From: a virus
Virus record (IMG/VR): IMGVR_UViG_3300025759_006410
Span: 1 to 22,760 of that record
Length of the DNA stretch: 22,760 nt
Direction: 5' to 3' (one strand)
Under the pieces are notes generated by a model. The model ran no database searches. It was not told the origin of the DNA and saw nothing but the letters and a program-made list of their open reading frames with translations. A program made the position numbers and the translations under genes. Of the stretch, positions 1 through 7,653 are shown piece by piece (positions within the stretch are counted from its first letter, which is position 1; every line of letters starts with the position of its first letter).

Positions 1-367
1 TCATGTCAGCAGTTTGATGTAATAAATGTATATTGTAAGCTGTTTCATCATCTCCGTGAAATACATCAATACCTTTGCTATCCCAAAATCTATTTACATC
101 ATCTGGTTTACCATCACTTCTATGTGCTGTATCTAATCCTTGACCTGCATCAAATTTATTTCTTGAATATATACGACCTAAGTTAGAAGTAAAGTCTTCA
201 GGGTTTTGTTTAACATTAACTTGCTGACCTGCTTGTACGTCAGATGATTGTATAGTCATTTCACGACCAGGACCTACAGCTGTACGTAAATAAATATTAT
301 CTAATTGTAAATCATATCCATAACGTTTAGGATTCTTAATGCTTGTTGTATTTGCTACTCTAGGCAT
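1..367 (-). CDS. Virion protein, N-terminal part only (cut by window start)
   Basis: The reading frame starts at the ATG at 367-365 and stays open for 122 codons to the window edge, so the C-terminus is missing. The start shares one base with the stop of the upstream gene (TAATG) and has no clear Shine-Dalgarno sequence, which suggests translation by termination-reinitiation. The protein begins MPRVANTTSIKNPKRYGYDL and later contains DAGQGLDTAHR and VNRFWDSKGIDVF. It is polar, has no signal peptide or membrane segment, and no catalytic motif is visible. Its place directly after the neck-type gene of a capsid operon suggests a tail or head-tail joining protein. I do not recognise a named family. 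Confidence 0.8.
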   Translation of the reverse strand, partial: MPRVANTTSIKNPKRYGYDLQLDNIYLRTAVGPGREMTIQSSDVQAGQQVNVKQNPEDFTSNLGRIYSRNKFDAGQGLDTAHRSDGKPDDVNRFWDSKGIDVFHGDDETAYNIHLLHQTADM

Positions 368-1374
368 TAGATTGGATAATTAATACTGTTTAAAACTACT
401 GGTTCTGGATATTTTGCTCTTAAATTTTTTCTTGCTTGTTGTATAAGTAAGTTTTGATACTGTAATAAATTATTTCTAATACTACCAGCAGTACCAGCAG
501 GAAAGTTTTGTACTGATAATTGTTCTGTTATATAAGCTGAATCTACTCGTTTTATATCTTTACCAGCAATCATTTGAGCCGCAACACCTGCCATAATAAT
601 TGGCTCGTATTCACTTTCTAAACCTACAGTTACTAGCGTATCTGTTTCAGCAGTTGGTGCAATAAATTTCTTTTTAAAAGTTACAAATACTTCATAACCA
701 GAAGATACACCTTGAAATTGTAATGCATGTACTACTTGAGGACCTGTTGTATAGGTCTTAGTACGTTCTGTGCCATCTTCATCAGTCCAAGTAAAACCAT
801 TCGGTAAATCGACCATTTCAACGGCTACACCTATAAATTTAAGTCCTGTTTCATCTGTACCTGCACTAAAGTCTGTAAACTGTGATATTGCTTTAACAGG
901 AGCTACTAAATAATTATTGTTATCTACATCTGTACCGTAATTCCCTATTATTCTATAGCCAGTACCTGATGTTAATGTCTTTGTTTCTACAGCAAATAGG
1001 GTAGGGTAGAGGTTTTCTATTTGGTCTATTACTGCATCGAATACATTTTTACGCGGAAATTGTGGAGTTATTTTAATTAAATCACCAGCACTATGAGCTG
1101 CAGCAGTAGTTCCTCTAGCACCTCTAGTAACGGTTATTTCATTAGTAACAGTATTGAGTGCAGTAGAAAACATAAGCTCTTGACCTACTTCTACGATTGC
1201 ACCAGCATCTAATGCATCTTCTTCTTCCACAGAAAACATATCATTAGAATACGCAAGTGTTGTATCAGAACTAGATATACCACCAGTTAAATAGGAATAT
1301 GACTCAACAGAGTCCATTGGCTCTAAGTATTCTCGATACACCCTGTCTACAAGGTCGCCTATTGTACTACTCAC
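367..1374 (-). CDS. Neck / head-tail connector-type virion protein
   Basis: A 335-aa protein that starts with GTG at 1374. An AGGAG lies five bases before that codon, and no better ATG exists nearby. The N-terminal helix (STIGDLVDRVYREYLEP) is followed by a beta-rich part containing VTRGARGTTAAAHSAGD at about residues 83-99. This Gly/Thr/His-rich loop type recurs in phage head-completion and adaptor proteins. The C-terminal half has an Ala-rich helix (IIMAGVAAQMIAGKD) and ends in a basic helix (IQQARKNLRAKYPEP). Position after capsid and a small virion protein fits a connector joining portal and tail. The role is inferred from order and general fold features, not from a diagnostic motif. The stop overlaps the next start as TAATG. 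Confidence 0.8.
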   Translation of the reverse strand: MSSTIGDLVDRVYREYLEPMDSVESYSYLTGGISSSDTTLAYSNDMFSVEEEDALDAGAIVEVGQELMFSTALNTVTNEITVTRGARGTTAAAHSAGDLIKITPQFPRKNVFDAVIDQIENLYPTLFAVETKTLTSGTGYRIIGNYGTDVDNNNYLVAPVKAISQFTDFSAGTDETGLKFIGVAVEMVDLPNGFTWTDEDGTERTKTYTTGPQVVHALQFQGVSSGYEVFVTFKKKFIAPTAETDTLVTVGLESEYEPIIMAGVAAQMIAGKDIKRVDSAYITEQLSVQNFPAGTAGSIRNNLLQYQNLLIQQARKNLRAKYPEPVVLNSINYPI

Positions 1375-1382
1375 AATGACTC

Positions 1383-1715
1383 CTAACTAGATTTGAATAT
1401 TAAATTTATTTGTCTATCTGCTGTTTCAGTTCCATCTGATGTAATTCTTAAAAATCCAGCTGTAGCAAATGCCCAACCACTAGGGTCAACTCTGACTACA
1501 TTACCAGCAGAAACAACATATGTAACTTCTGTGTTATTTGTTTCTACTACGTCTTTCCAGTTAATACCATCATAAGAGAAATCAAATGTTACATTAGCAC
1601 CTGTCATTGCTGCAGGAAATACTATACCTGATAATAATAAACCATCAGTTTGTACACCACTTGAGTTACTCGCATCGTCTGAAACGTCAATTAAAACTTC
1701 TTTTGATATTTGCAT
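1383..1715 (-). CDS. Small beta-rich virion protein, possible capsid decoration protein
   Basis: A 110-aa protein with ATG at 1715 and an AAGGA five bases upstream. It is rich in alternating hydrophobic, Ser and Thr residues (VTFDFSYDGINWKDVV, FLRITSDGTETADRQI) and has no predicted coiled coil or membrane segment, which indicates an all-beta domain. It lies directly after the major capsid gene and is separated from it by a hairpin. That is the usual place for decoration or head-stabilising proteins. The 'SYDGINWKDV' stretch resembles phage proteins that present a beta-sandwich, but I cannot name the family. The function is inferred from size, composition and position. Confidence 0.75.
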   Translation of the reverse strand: MQISKEVLIDVSDDASNSSGVQTDGLLLSGIVFPAAMTGANVTFDFSYDGINWKDVVETNNTEVTYVVSAGNVVRVDPSGWAFATAGFLRITSDGTETADRQINLIFKSS

Positions 1716-1730
1716 ATTGTCCTTACTATA

Positions 1731-1764
1731 GCAGAAGAAATGGGAGGAAGGTGGATTCCCCCCA
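1731..1764 (-). terminator. Hairpin after the capsid gene, partial terminator or RNA-processing stem
   Basis: In the minus-strand RNA, TGGGGGGAA (1764-1756) pairs with TTCCTCCCA (1749-1741) over nine base pairs, with one G.U pair and a six-base loop. It is followed by UUUCUUCU. The stem begins about 16 bases after the capsid stop codon and ends before the Shine-Dalgarno of the next gene. The U-run is interrupted, so full termination is unlikely. A read-through terminator, or a stem that protects the capsid mRNA 3' end, fits better. Confidence 0.55.
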
Positions 1765-1780
1765 AATCTTCAATATTTTA

Positions 1781-2902
1781 CTACGCTACTTTAGCTATCT
1801 TTATGTGATAGGAAGGAGGACCGAAGTCGTATCCCATTTCCATGTAGATTGCTTTTGCAATTTTAGCGCTGTCATCTTGGTCAATGTCTCTTACGAACAC
1901 AGTTCCATATCCTGGGATATTTGTAAAACATGGTTGTATGAATGCAAAGTCAAGAATGAACGCTGTATTTGCTGGCATAATATTAGGGTCAATAACCATC
2001 ATTCCGATTGTTCCGAATGGTGTAACTATTGAATCAATATCAATACCTGCAATACTTCTATCTCTTGGAAGGATAGCGCCAGTAATACCGACAGTACCTT
2101 CTAGTAACTCTTTGTTAAGGTCCAATAATTGTTTTGGACTTACGCAAAGTACTGGTTGTTGCATTGGTGCGTGTGCATCATAAAGTCTCTTTAGAGAATT
2201 TGCGATTGCATCCCAAGAAAGAACTTGGTTATCACCAGTAGCACCGTTTCCAGTAGTACCGTTATAATAGACGTTTCCACCTACAAATGTAGGGGCAACT
2301 GAGTTATTAGCGTTAGCATTTAATGCTACGTATTCTGAGAGTCCTCTCATTTCACGAGTACCTGCTCCAGGAGTTACATTAGCTCCGTCTGCAAATGTAC
2401 CGTTAAATGCGAACCACTCAACTTCTCTAGCTACTTTTTCAAGAGCTAAAGACATTTGTTCTGCGAACTCATCAACAATAGGGTTGCTGTTAGCAAGTCC
2501 TAGTTCTGTTCCCGCAGTTACTGTTCCATCACCATCAGATTGCGCAACTGCTGCTGCTGACAATGTGAATGGGTTTTGGTTTTGAAATGATGCCATTGCT
2601 GTATAGGTCATCTTTACACCTTTATGGAAAATCTGAGTTACGTTTGTGTATGCAACTCTATCTCTTCCAAGATATTCTGTTGGTGCTGCACCTTCCTGAG
2701 CTTTTGTTGGCTCAGAAGAGACTGTGTGAGAGTCTGATGCTTGGATTTGCCAGAAGGTAGATTGTAAAACCTTTCCTCCGTTAAGGCCTCCAGTAGCACT
2801 AAGAAATGGTGTTCTTTGACCACCTACACGGAATAGCTCCCCAGAAAAGTTATTAATATTCTGGGAGTAAATTGTATTTCCTGTCAAGCTTATGCCTGCC
2901 AT
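1781..2902 (-). CDS. Major capsid protein (DUF5309/SU10-like, HK97 fold expected)
   Basis: A 373-aa protein with ATG at 2902 preceded by a perfect GGAGGT. The N-terminal MAGISLTGNTIYSQNINNFSGE is followed by PFLSATGGLNGGKVL and then NVTQIFHKGVKMTYTAMAS at about residues 86-104. This 'TQIF.KGV..T.TA' segment, with a following helix containing EKVAREVEWFAFNG, is what I associate with the DUF5309/SU10 capsid family. The length is right for an unprocessed HK97-type shell protein. The C-terminus (MEMGYDFGPPSYHIKIAKVA) fits the peripheral domain. It directly follows the scaffold gene and has its own strong ribosome site. Identification rests on motif memory plus gene order; the HK97 fold itself is inferred. 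Confidence 0.9.
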   Translation of the reverse strand: MAGISLTGNTIYSQNINNFSGELFRVGGQRTPFLSATGGLNGGKVLQSTFWQIQASDSHTVSSEPTKAQEGAAPTEYLGRDRVAYTNVTQIFHKGVKMTYTAMASFQNQNPFTLSAAAVAQSDGDGTVTAGTELGLANSNPIVDEFAEQMSLALEKVAREVEWFAFNGTFADGANVTPGAGTREMRGLSEYVALNANANNSVAPTFVGGNVYYNGTTGNGATGDNQVLSWDAIANSLKRLYDAHAPMQQPVLCVSPKQLLDLNKELLEGTVGITGAILPRDRSIAGIDIDSIVTPFGTIGMMVIDPNIMPANTAFILDFAFIQPCFTNIPGYGTVFVRDIDQDDSAKIAKAIYMEMGYDFGPPSYHIKIAKVA

Positions 2903-2937
2903 TGTATACCTCCGTATGTTTCCGTATTAACTATTAC

Positions 2938-3396
2938 TTATTTTTGTTGGTCCATGATGTTTAGCTTTGCACGAAGTTGGTCTTTGACTGTACCATTCTT
3001 CATAACATTAGCTAATTGTTCATCTAGTCCCTGAGGCATTACAGATGTCGAATTTGCATCAAGTGCAGCTACTCTAGCACGTGCATCGTCTTGTACTACT
3101 GGTTCAGGTTCAGGTTGTGTTACGTCCTGTACTTGACCTGTTGGTTCAAAACCATACTCATCTTTAGCAAACTGTGTGATAGATTCTGGGTTAACAGGAC
3201 CATCATACACTTGTTTTAGCGCTTTACCGAAACCTTTGTCAGTTGATAAACCGATTTGACCAAAGACTGAATCAATTTCTTTTTCTTTATAAGAAGCTAA
3301 TTCTGCCTCAAGTTTTTTATTCTGCTCATCTTTTCTATCAAGAGCTTCTCTTAATTGCTTAACACCGTTTTCTGGTGCATCAAATTCATTTTCCAT
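2938..3396 (-). CDS. Capsid scaffolding protein
   Basis: A 152-aa acidic protein directly before the capsid gene. Residues 10-45 form a strongly charged heptad-like helix (KQLREALDRKDEQNKKLEAELASYKEKE), a likely coiled coil. The middle is Pro/Glu/Gln-rich and disordered (VTQPEPEPVVQ), and the C-terminal helix carries basic residues (VKDQLRAKLNIM) that could bind the shell. This layout is typical of phage scaffolds. I start it at the ATG at 3396 because a GGAGGT ends four bases before that codon. A TTG ten codons further upstream lacks such a site and would add unlikely residues. The leader upstream carries RNA structure and its own promoter. Confidence 0.85.
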   Translation of the reverse strand: MENEFDAPENGVKQLREALDRKDEQNKKLEAELASYKEKEIDSVFGQIGLSTDKGFGKALKQVYDGPVNPESITQFAKDEYGFEPTGQVQDVTQPEPEPVVQDDARARVAALDANSTSVMPQGLDEQLANVMKNGTVKDQLRAKLNIMDQQK

Positions 3397-3422
3397 TAGT
3401 ACCTCCACTATGTATAAACCAT

Positions 3423-3506
3423 TCAAACAAGACCATAGGATTCTTGCTGCGGTGCTACCTTAACACTTGACCTGTAACTCTGGTAGCAATAAGTTTGCAA
3501 GTCCAT
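3423..3506 (-). CDS. Possible 27-aa leader peptide
   Basis: An ATG at 3506 opens a 27-codon frame (MDLQTYCYQSYRSSVK..., ending ESYGLV) that stops with TGA at 3423, shortly before the scaffold gene. No convincing Shine-Dalgarno precedes it (GUAGAG only). The same bases form both arms of a perfect stem (TGCTACC/GGTAGCA), so the stretch may be under RNA rather than protein selection. If it is translated, ribosomes crossing the stem would change the leader fold. Listed as a possibility only. Confidence 0.25.
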   Translation of the reverse strand: MDLQTYCYQSYRSSVKVAPQQESYGLV

Positions 3507-3587
3507 TACTCTACGGTTTTAATACGAGCTTTCTACGTAGGCTTTGAAAGCTGAGTGCAGGTCTATTAGCGGACCACGCAACGCTTA
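3427..3587 (-). ncRNA. Structured 5' leader of scaffold/capsid mRNA
   Basis: This gap sits between a -10 TATAAT and the scaffold gene. In the minus-strand RNA, AGCUUUC (3552-3546) pairs perfectly with GAAAGCU (3533-3527). UGCUACC (3488-3482) pairs perfectly with GGUAGCA (3459-3453). GACCUG (3563-3558) can pair with CAGGUC (3474-3469) inside the loop of the second stem, which would make a pseudoknot. The same GACC can instead close a local GGUC/GACC hairpin (3575-3572 with 3563-3560). Competing pairings suggest a switchable leader or a stable mRNA cap. No known riboswitch family was recognised. Confidence 0.5.
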
Positions 3588-3593
3588 ATGTCT

Positions 3594-3622
3594 ATTATAC
3601 ACTATCCTGCTATAAGTCCAGT
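3594..3622 (-). promoter_or_regulatory. Putative promoter for scaffold and capsid genes
   Basis: On the minus strand a perfect TATAAT (3599-3594) lies immediately after the stop codon of the 311-aa gene. The -35 is weak: ACTGGA or CTGGAC at 17 or 16 bp spacing. Transcription would start near 3587 and begin the structured leader. A separate promoter here would raise capsid output relative to the long upstream operon. Confidence 0.45.
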
Positions 3623-4537
3623 AACTTCGTCACCTTTTTTAGCAGCACCTAATGTAGCACCTTGTTGAGCAAATATGTCAGCTTGTGTACGTTGTAATCG
3701 TTTAGTAGCTTGTACATCTCCAAGAGCAGCACCTTCTAATGTAGATAGGTCTAATTCTCTACCAACAGTACTTGCTGCGTCTATTAATCCTTGTGCGTTT
3801 CTATATAAAGTTCTAGCTTTTTCTCTAGTTAATCCTTCACGTCTTAGTGTTTCAAACCTTGCAAACGAAGTGTTAAAACCTGCAGCTGCAGCTTCTGCTT
3901 CTATTTGTAATGTTGTAATTTGATTACTTAATAATCCTTGTTCTACATCTTCATTAATTAATGCACCAAATATTGCATCATCTGTAGCTTCTATACCATA
4001 ATCTCTTGCAAATAACTCTTTAACTTTAGGTATATCATCAATAACTTGGTTATAAACTAAATCTATTCTCTGTTGAAATTCTAATGGCGACACTTCTGTA
4101 CTAATTAAATCTTTAAATTTATCTTCAAACAATGTAAAATCTTTTATATTATATTCAAACAATGTGTTTTTATATGATGCAATATTAGATACTGCATCTA
4201 ACTCAGACATAATTAAAGAACCATCATCTCTTTTTAAATAACCAAACTCTTTTTCCCATACAGCTGATTGTCTAAGCATTCCAATAGACCTTGTTGCATC
4301 TCCTGTATTTACCCAGTTATTAGCGTATTCATTTAATAAATCTTGATTAAAAAAACTATATAAAGATTGTGCTGTTTGTAGTCCTTCTTGTCTATCATAA
4401 GTAACAGAAGCAGAAGTACTTGCTGATATTTGTGGGTCACGACTATAACCTACAGCTTCTAGTTCTTTAGCACGGTCTTCAGATACTTCATAAAAACCTT
4501 CTAAATCTTTTCTATATACTTTAATTAAATCAGCCAT
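3602..4537 (-). CDS. Putative internal virion protein, 311 aa
   Basis: Starts with ATG at 4537. An AGGAGGT lies inside the last codons of the gene upstream, whose stop ends one base before this start (TAATATG). It begins ADLIKVYRKDLEGFYEVSED, then becomes almost entirely alpha-helical and charged, with Ala-rich helices near residues 210-225 (TLQIEAEAAAAGFNTSF) and a C-terminal helix rich in Gln/Ala. There is no enzyme motif, signal peptide or membrane span. It is the last gene of the block between portal and scaffold. The helical, Ala/Gln-rich make-up resembles ejected core proteins of podoviruses, which is inference from composition and place. Family not recognised. Confidence 0.8.
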   Translation of the reverse strand: MADLIKVYRKDLEGFYEVSEDRAKELEAVGYSRDPQISASTSASVTYDRQEGLQTAQSLYSFFNQDLLNEYANNWVNTGDATRSIGMLRQSAVWEKEFGYLKRDDGSLIMSELDAVSNIASYKNTLFEYNIKDFTLFEDKFKDLISTEVSPLEFQQRIDLVYNQVIDDIPKVKELFARDYGIEATDDAIFGALINEDVEQGLLSNQITTLQIEAEAAAAGFNTSFARFETLRREGLTREKARTLYRNAQGLIDAASTVGRELDLSTLEGAALGDVQATKRLQRTQADIFAQQGATLGAAKKGDEVTGLIAG

Positions 4538-4538
4538 A

Positions 4539-5732
4539 TTAACCTCCTGGATTTAACTCATAATCTAGTGATTTAACAATACCTGTACCAAAACTTTGAC
4601 TCATTGAACTGTATAAATCATTTACAACTGTTTCATAACCTCTGTTTAAACCTTCTTGACGTAATATCTTTTCACGTTTAGCAACATCGTTAATTGCCAT
4701 AACTTGTTGTATTGTTGTGTCGTTTTCATCAGGTCTAACACCCCATATGTTTTCAGCAGCACTAAGAATGTTATTTTTAATATTTATCCAAGGAATATCT
4801 CTATCCCAACTACTGTTGAAAGCATATCTTTCATCTTTTAGTTTTTCTGTAAATGTATCTAAAAATGTTGCATCAGATATAGATTTACCAGCTAAGTTTT
4901 GTATGTCATCTAAATATGGTTGTTGTAAAGATACAGGCAAATATGCTTCGATAATATTGGTAACTTGTTCTACGCCTTTATTAGAAAATGTAGTAACACC
5001 TTCTTCTAGTATCTTTTTAAACTCATCATCTGTTTCGTGTATAGAAAACTTTTGTGTAGCAGCTGTTAATTGTGTAAGAAGTTTTGTATCTGACCAACTA
5101 GCACTAGCATATTTGTTAGCTACCCAATCTACTGTATCAGCATCTAAACTTGCTTCTAATGCATTTAACATGTTTAATACTTTTGTTTTTGCATCTTCTA
5201 CTAACAACCCTCTACCAACTTCATCATTTTTGTAAGTAATCATTCTGTTATACATATCTTTACTAAAATTATATTTTTTTAGTATGTTACCAAATTTACC
5301 TTCAGCATCTAAAGTTAAATTAGCTGTCCAGTTTGCTCTATCTTCTATAAGATATTCTGTAACTAAATTTAAATAATCTGAATCGTTAGACCAAGGCATT
5401 TCAAGTGCAGCAGTTTTAATAGCGTTAACAGCAGCATCAATTTCAAACTCATTATCTTGTATCTCTGTTAGTAATCCAGCAGACCATAAGTCACCAGCTT
5501 CTTGTAGGTTAGACCAAGTTGTAGGAGAAACAGTTTGAAAACCTTCTATGTCTGTAGCTATAACTCCATTGTCATCAAAAGATATTTTTCCAGCATCTGT
5601 AATTTTATCTAATTCTTTTTTAGCTATTTCCCAATAAAGTTTTTTGCCTTCTGTTTCATATACTAAATAAAACTTTGTACCTACTTGTACAAGTGTTGTT
5701 CCTGTTGGACCGTAATTAAGTTTATATGCCAT
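4539..5732 (-). CDS. Putative internal virion protein, 397 aa
   Basis: ATG at 5732 overlaps the previous stop by one base (TAATG), with only a weak TTAGG upstream. The N-terminus is short and beta-like (YKLNYGPTGTTLVQVGTKFYLVYETEGKKLYWEI). The rest consists of amphipathic helices with many Asp/Glu/Lys. The last residues LNPGG encode, at DNA level, the AGGAGGT used by the next gene. No catalytic motif is visible. Together with its neighbours it forms a set of consecutive helical proteins made as one coupled unit, probably packed inside the capsid or at the portal. I do not recognise the family. Confidence 0.8.
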   Translation of the reverse strand: MAYKLNYGPTGTTLVQVGTKFYLVYETEGKKLYWEIAKKELDKITDAGKISFDDNGVIATDIEGFQTVSPTTWSNLQEAGDLWSAGLLTEIQDNEFEIDAAVNAIKTAALEMPWSNDSDYLNLVTEYLIEDRANWTANLTLDAEGKFGNILKKYNFSKDMYNRMITYKNDEVGRGLLVEDAKTKVLNMLNALEASLDADTVDWVANKYASASWSDTKLLTQLTAATQKFSIHETDDEFKKILEEGVTTFSNKGVEQVTNIIEAYLPVSLQQPYLDDIQNLAGKSISDATFLDTFTEKLKDERYAFNSSWDRDIPWINIKNNILSAAENIWGVRPDENDTTIQQVMAINDVAKREKILRQEGLNRGYETVVNDLYSSMSQSFGTGIVKSLDYELNPGG

Positions 5733-6406
5733 TATTTACCTAACTTTAACGCATTTTTAACAGCTTCATAGCCTTGTTGTGAAGGTGTTTTACCTTTACC
5801 TAAATCACTTTCAGCATATTTGTTTTCCATCCACAATGAAGGTGACAATTTCATTTGACTACTAAGATTTTGTGCAAAAGCATTTTTAATAGCATCAGCA
5901 TCAGCAGTAAATTCTTCTCCCATTAAAGCTTGTGATTGTCCTAACTGTGCTACACCACTAGCAGCACCAGCACCTCTAATTAACCCAGCAAGAAAGTTTG
6001 CAGCTTCTGCTTTTACCCACCATTGAGCTACTGAACCTAATCCAATACCTTTTAATGCAAACTCTAATCCTTCTGATATAGGGTCTAAAGCTAATCCTAG
6101 TTTTGATATAGAACCTTTAGGTATATTGTTATTCATTTCTATGTCACTAATTATATCTGCACGGTCTGGATTATTTTTATATAAATCTTTTTCTGTTGGA
6201 CCTTTACCTTCGGGTTGGTCAGGTGGAAAATTATCATCTCCTATATCCATAACCTCAGCATAAAGTTCAGCGTCTGGTTTAAAATATAAATAAGCTCTTT
6301 GTTCATCAGATAAACCATCTGTTATACCTTTTTTATAATAGTTATCTATTTGTTCCTCAGTTAATTTTTCAATTTCTTTATCAAAATTATCTTCAAATTC
6401 AGCCAT
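5732..6406 (-). CDS. Putative ejection protein with a Gly/Ala-rich hydrophobic stretch, 224 aa
   Basis: I start at the ATG at 6406 (MAEFEDNFDKEIEKL) because it overlaps the preceding stop as TAATG, as at most junctions here, with GGAAG upstream. An ATG seven codons earlier lies inside the previous gene. The first 90 residues are acidic. Residues about 103-165 contain KLGLALDPISEGLEFALKGI, then SVAQWWVKAEAANFLAGLI and RGAGAASGVAQLG, a Gly/Ala-rich, moderately hydrophobic segment. Such segments in ejected virion proteins can insert into membranes. That makes this the best pore or membrane-contact candidate of the block, although the function is inferred. No family recognised. Confidence 0.75.
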   Translation of the reverse strand: MAEFEDNFDKEIEKLTEEQIDNYYKKGITDGLSDEQRAYLYFKPDAELYAEVMDIGDDNFPPDQPEGKGPTEKDLYKNNPDRADIISDIEMNNNIPKGSISKLGLALDPISEGLEFALKGIGLGSVAQWWVKAEAANFLAGLIRGAGAASGVAQLGQSQALMGEEFTADADAIKNAFAQNLSSQMKLSPSLWMENKYAESDLGKGKTPSQQGYEAVKNALKLGK

Positions 6407-7653
6407 TATTTTCTTCCCATCATCCATCTTAAATATTCTTGTTGAACACTAGCTGTAAGTTGTGCTTGTTCAGAAAGTTGAGATTGTTCTTCAGCCATAC
6501 TTTCAAGTTTTTCTTGCGCTTCTACTAAAGGACTTTCTACATCAAATTGAGGTTTGAGTTCTTCAAACATAACATATTTACCACCTCTTAACATTGCATC
6601 TGGCATTGTACTAATTTCAGGACCTAGATAAGTATTCATAACTTCACCAGCTCTAATACTTTTATCCTGTGCTTCTAAAGCTTCTACATACGGTGACCAT
6701 TTTCTTACAACTTCTAAAGCCATATCTTGTGCTGCACTATCACTTAACTTATCACCAGTAAGTGCAAGCCAAGTATCTTCTAATTCCTCACGTACATCAA
6801 GTACAGTAGGTTTTCTATTGTCTAATCTAATCTTTGCAGCTGCAGCTTTATCTATACGAGCATCTTCTGTTTCTGATTCAGATTTTTTAATAGTCAAAAA
6901 ACTATCCATAGCATTAGCAAATATTTCTCTGCTTAATATTTGTTCAGAGTTGTACTGTTGTGACCTATAATCTGTGCCACCAAAAAATTTATTAATATCA
7001 TACGAAATACCTTGTTGGTTTCTAGCAGATAGCTCATCACTTACAAAAGTACTACGTTTAATAGAACCTTCGTACCAATCTTCGTATTCTTTATTAGCAA
7101 AATTTAAAACTTCGGCAATAAAGTTTTCAGTAACAATACCTAAGTTACCATTAACTTCATTTCCCAAATCTTCTTCATCTAAATATCCCATATTTAATGC
7201 AAAGTTTTGTATTCTTGACACATCACTTTGACTTAAAGTCTGTATAAAAGTCTCTACAAAGTTTTCAGCAGGAAACATTCCGCTTTCTAAATCTATTTCT
7301 ACTGTAGTTGGGTTACCATTTTCATCTAAAACTACTTGACCTTTACCATCTTTTACTACAACTAATCTTTTATTGTCAGTAGGTAATCCTGAACCAATTA
7401 AAGGTCTTCCATCTTCACCTATCATTCCAGGCAAAAGTCCTGTATCTGTTTCAGCTGGTTGTATGTTAGAAAACATTGCAGTAAATTTTTCTTCTGCAGC
7501 ATCTGAATCTATGTAAAATGTTAATAAATCTACTAATGATTCATTTCCACCATATTCACCAGGATTACTAATAAAATCTGCAAAAGTAAAACCTTCTATA
7601 CCTAAGTTTTGTGCAACAATAGCTTCGAGTCTTTCACGTTTTTCAGGTGTCAT
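6406..7653 (-). CDS. Putative internal virion protein, 415 aa
   Basis: ATG at 7653 shares a base with the stop of the giant gene (TAATG) and has no good Shine-Dalgarno, so its translation likely depends on the giant gene. The protein is acidic and helical. The first 90 residues contain GFTFADFISNPGEYGGNESL and then a Pro/Gly-rich linker (LLPGMIGEDGRPLIGSGLP). The C-terminal 60 residues form a Gln/Glu-rich helix (QEKLESMAEEQSQLSEQAQL) likely to be a coiled coil, ending in YLRWMMGRK. No enzymatic motif. Coupling to the giant protein suggests the two are made in fixed ratio and assemble together. Confidence 0.8.
   Translation of the reverse strand: MTPEKRERLEAIVAQNLGIEGFTFADFISNPGEYGGNESLVDLLTFYIDSDAAEEKFTAMFSNIQPAETDTGLLPGMIGEDGRPLIGSGLPTDNKRLVVVKDGKGQVVLDENGNPTTVEIDLESGMFPAENFVETFIQTLSQSDVSRIQNFALNMGYLDEEDLGNEVNGNLGIVTENFIAEVLNFANKEYEDWYEGSIKRSTFVSDELSARNQQGISYDINKFFGGTDYRSQQYNSEQILSREIFANAMDSFLTIKKSESETEDARIDKAAAAKIRLDNRKPTVLDVREELEDTWLALTGDKLSDSAAQDMALEVVRKWSPYVEALEAQDKSIRAGEVMNTYLGPEISTMPDAMLRGGKYVMFEELKPQFDVESPLVEAQEKLESMAEEQSQLSEQAQLTASVQQEYLRWMMGRK

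Noticed and set aside
3397-3426. Scaffold gene starting at TTG 3426
   Set aside because: The ATG at 3396 has a GGAGGT at proper distance; the TTG has none.
3427-3600. tRNA or tmRNA in the capsid leader
   Set aside because: No acceptor/D/T-arm arrangement or GGTTCGA-type T-loop; the stems present do not make a cloverleaf.
6404-6427. Seven-codon longer start of the 224-aa gene
   Set aside because: The internal ATG fits the TAATG coupling seen throughout and has GGAAG upstream; the earlier ATG lies inside the preceding gene.
1393-7231. Plus-strand open frames of 60-170 codons opposite the virion genes
   Set aside because: They lie wholly inside longer, well-supported minus-strand genes, have no ribosome sites and show composition expected of antisense shadows.
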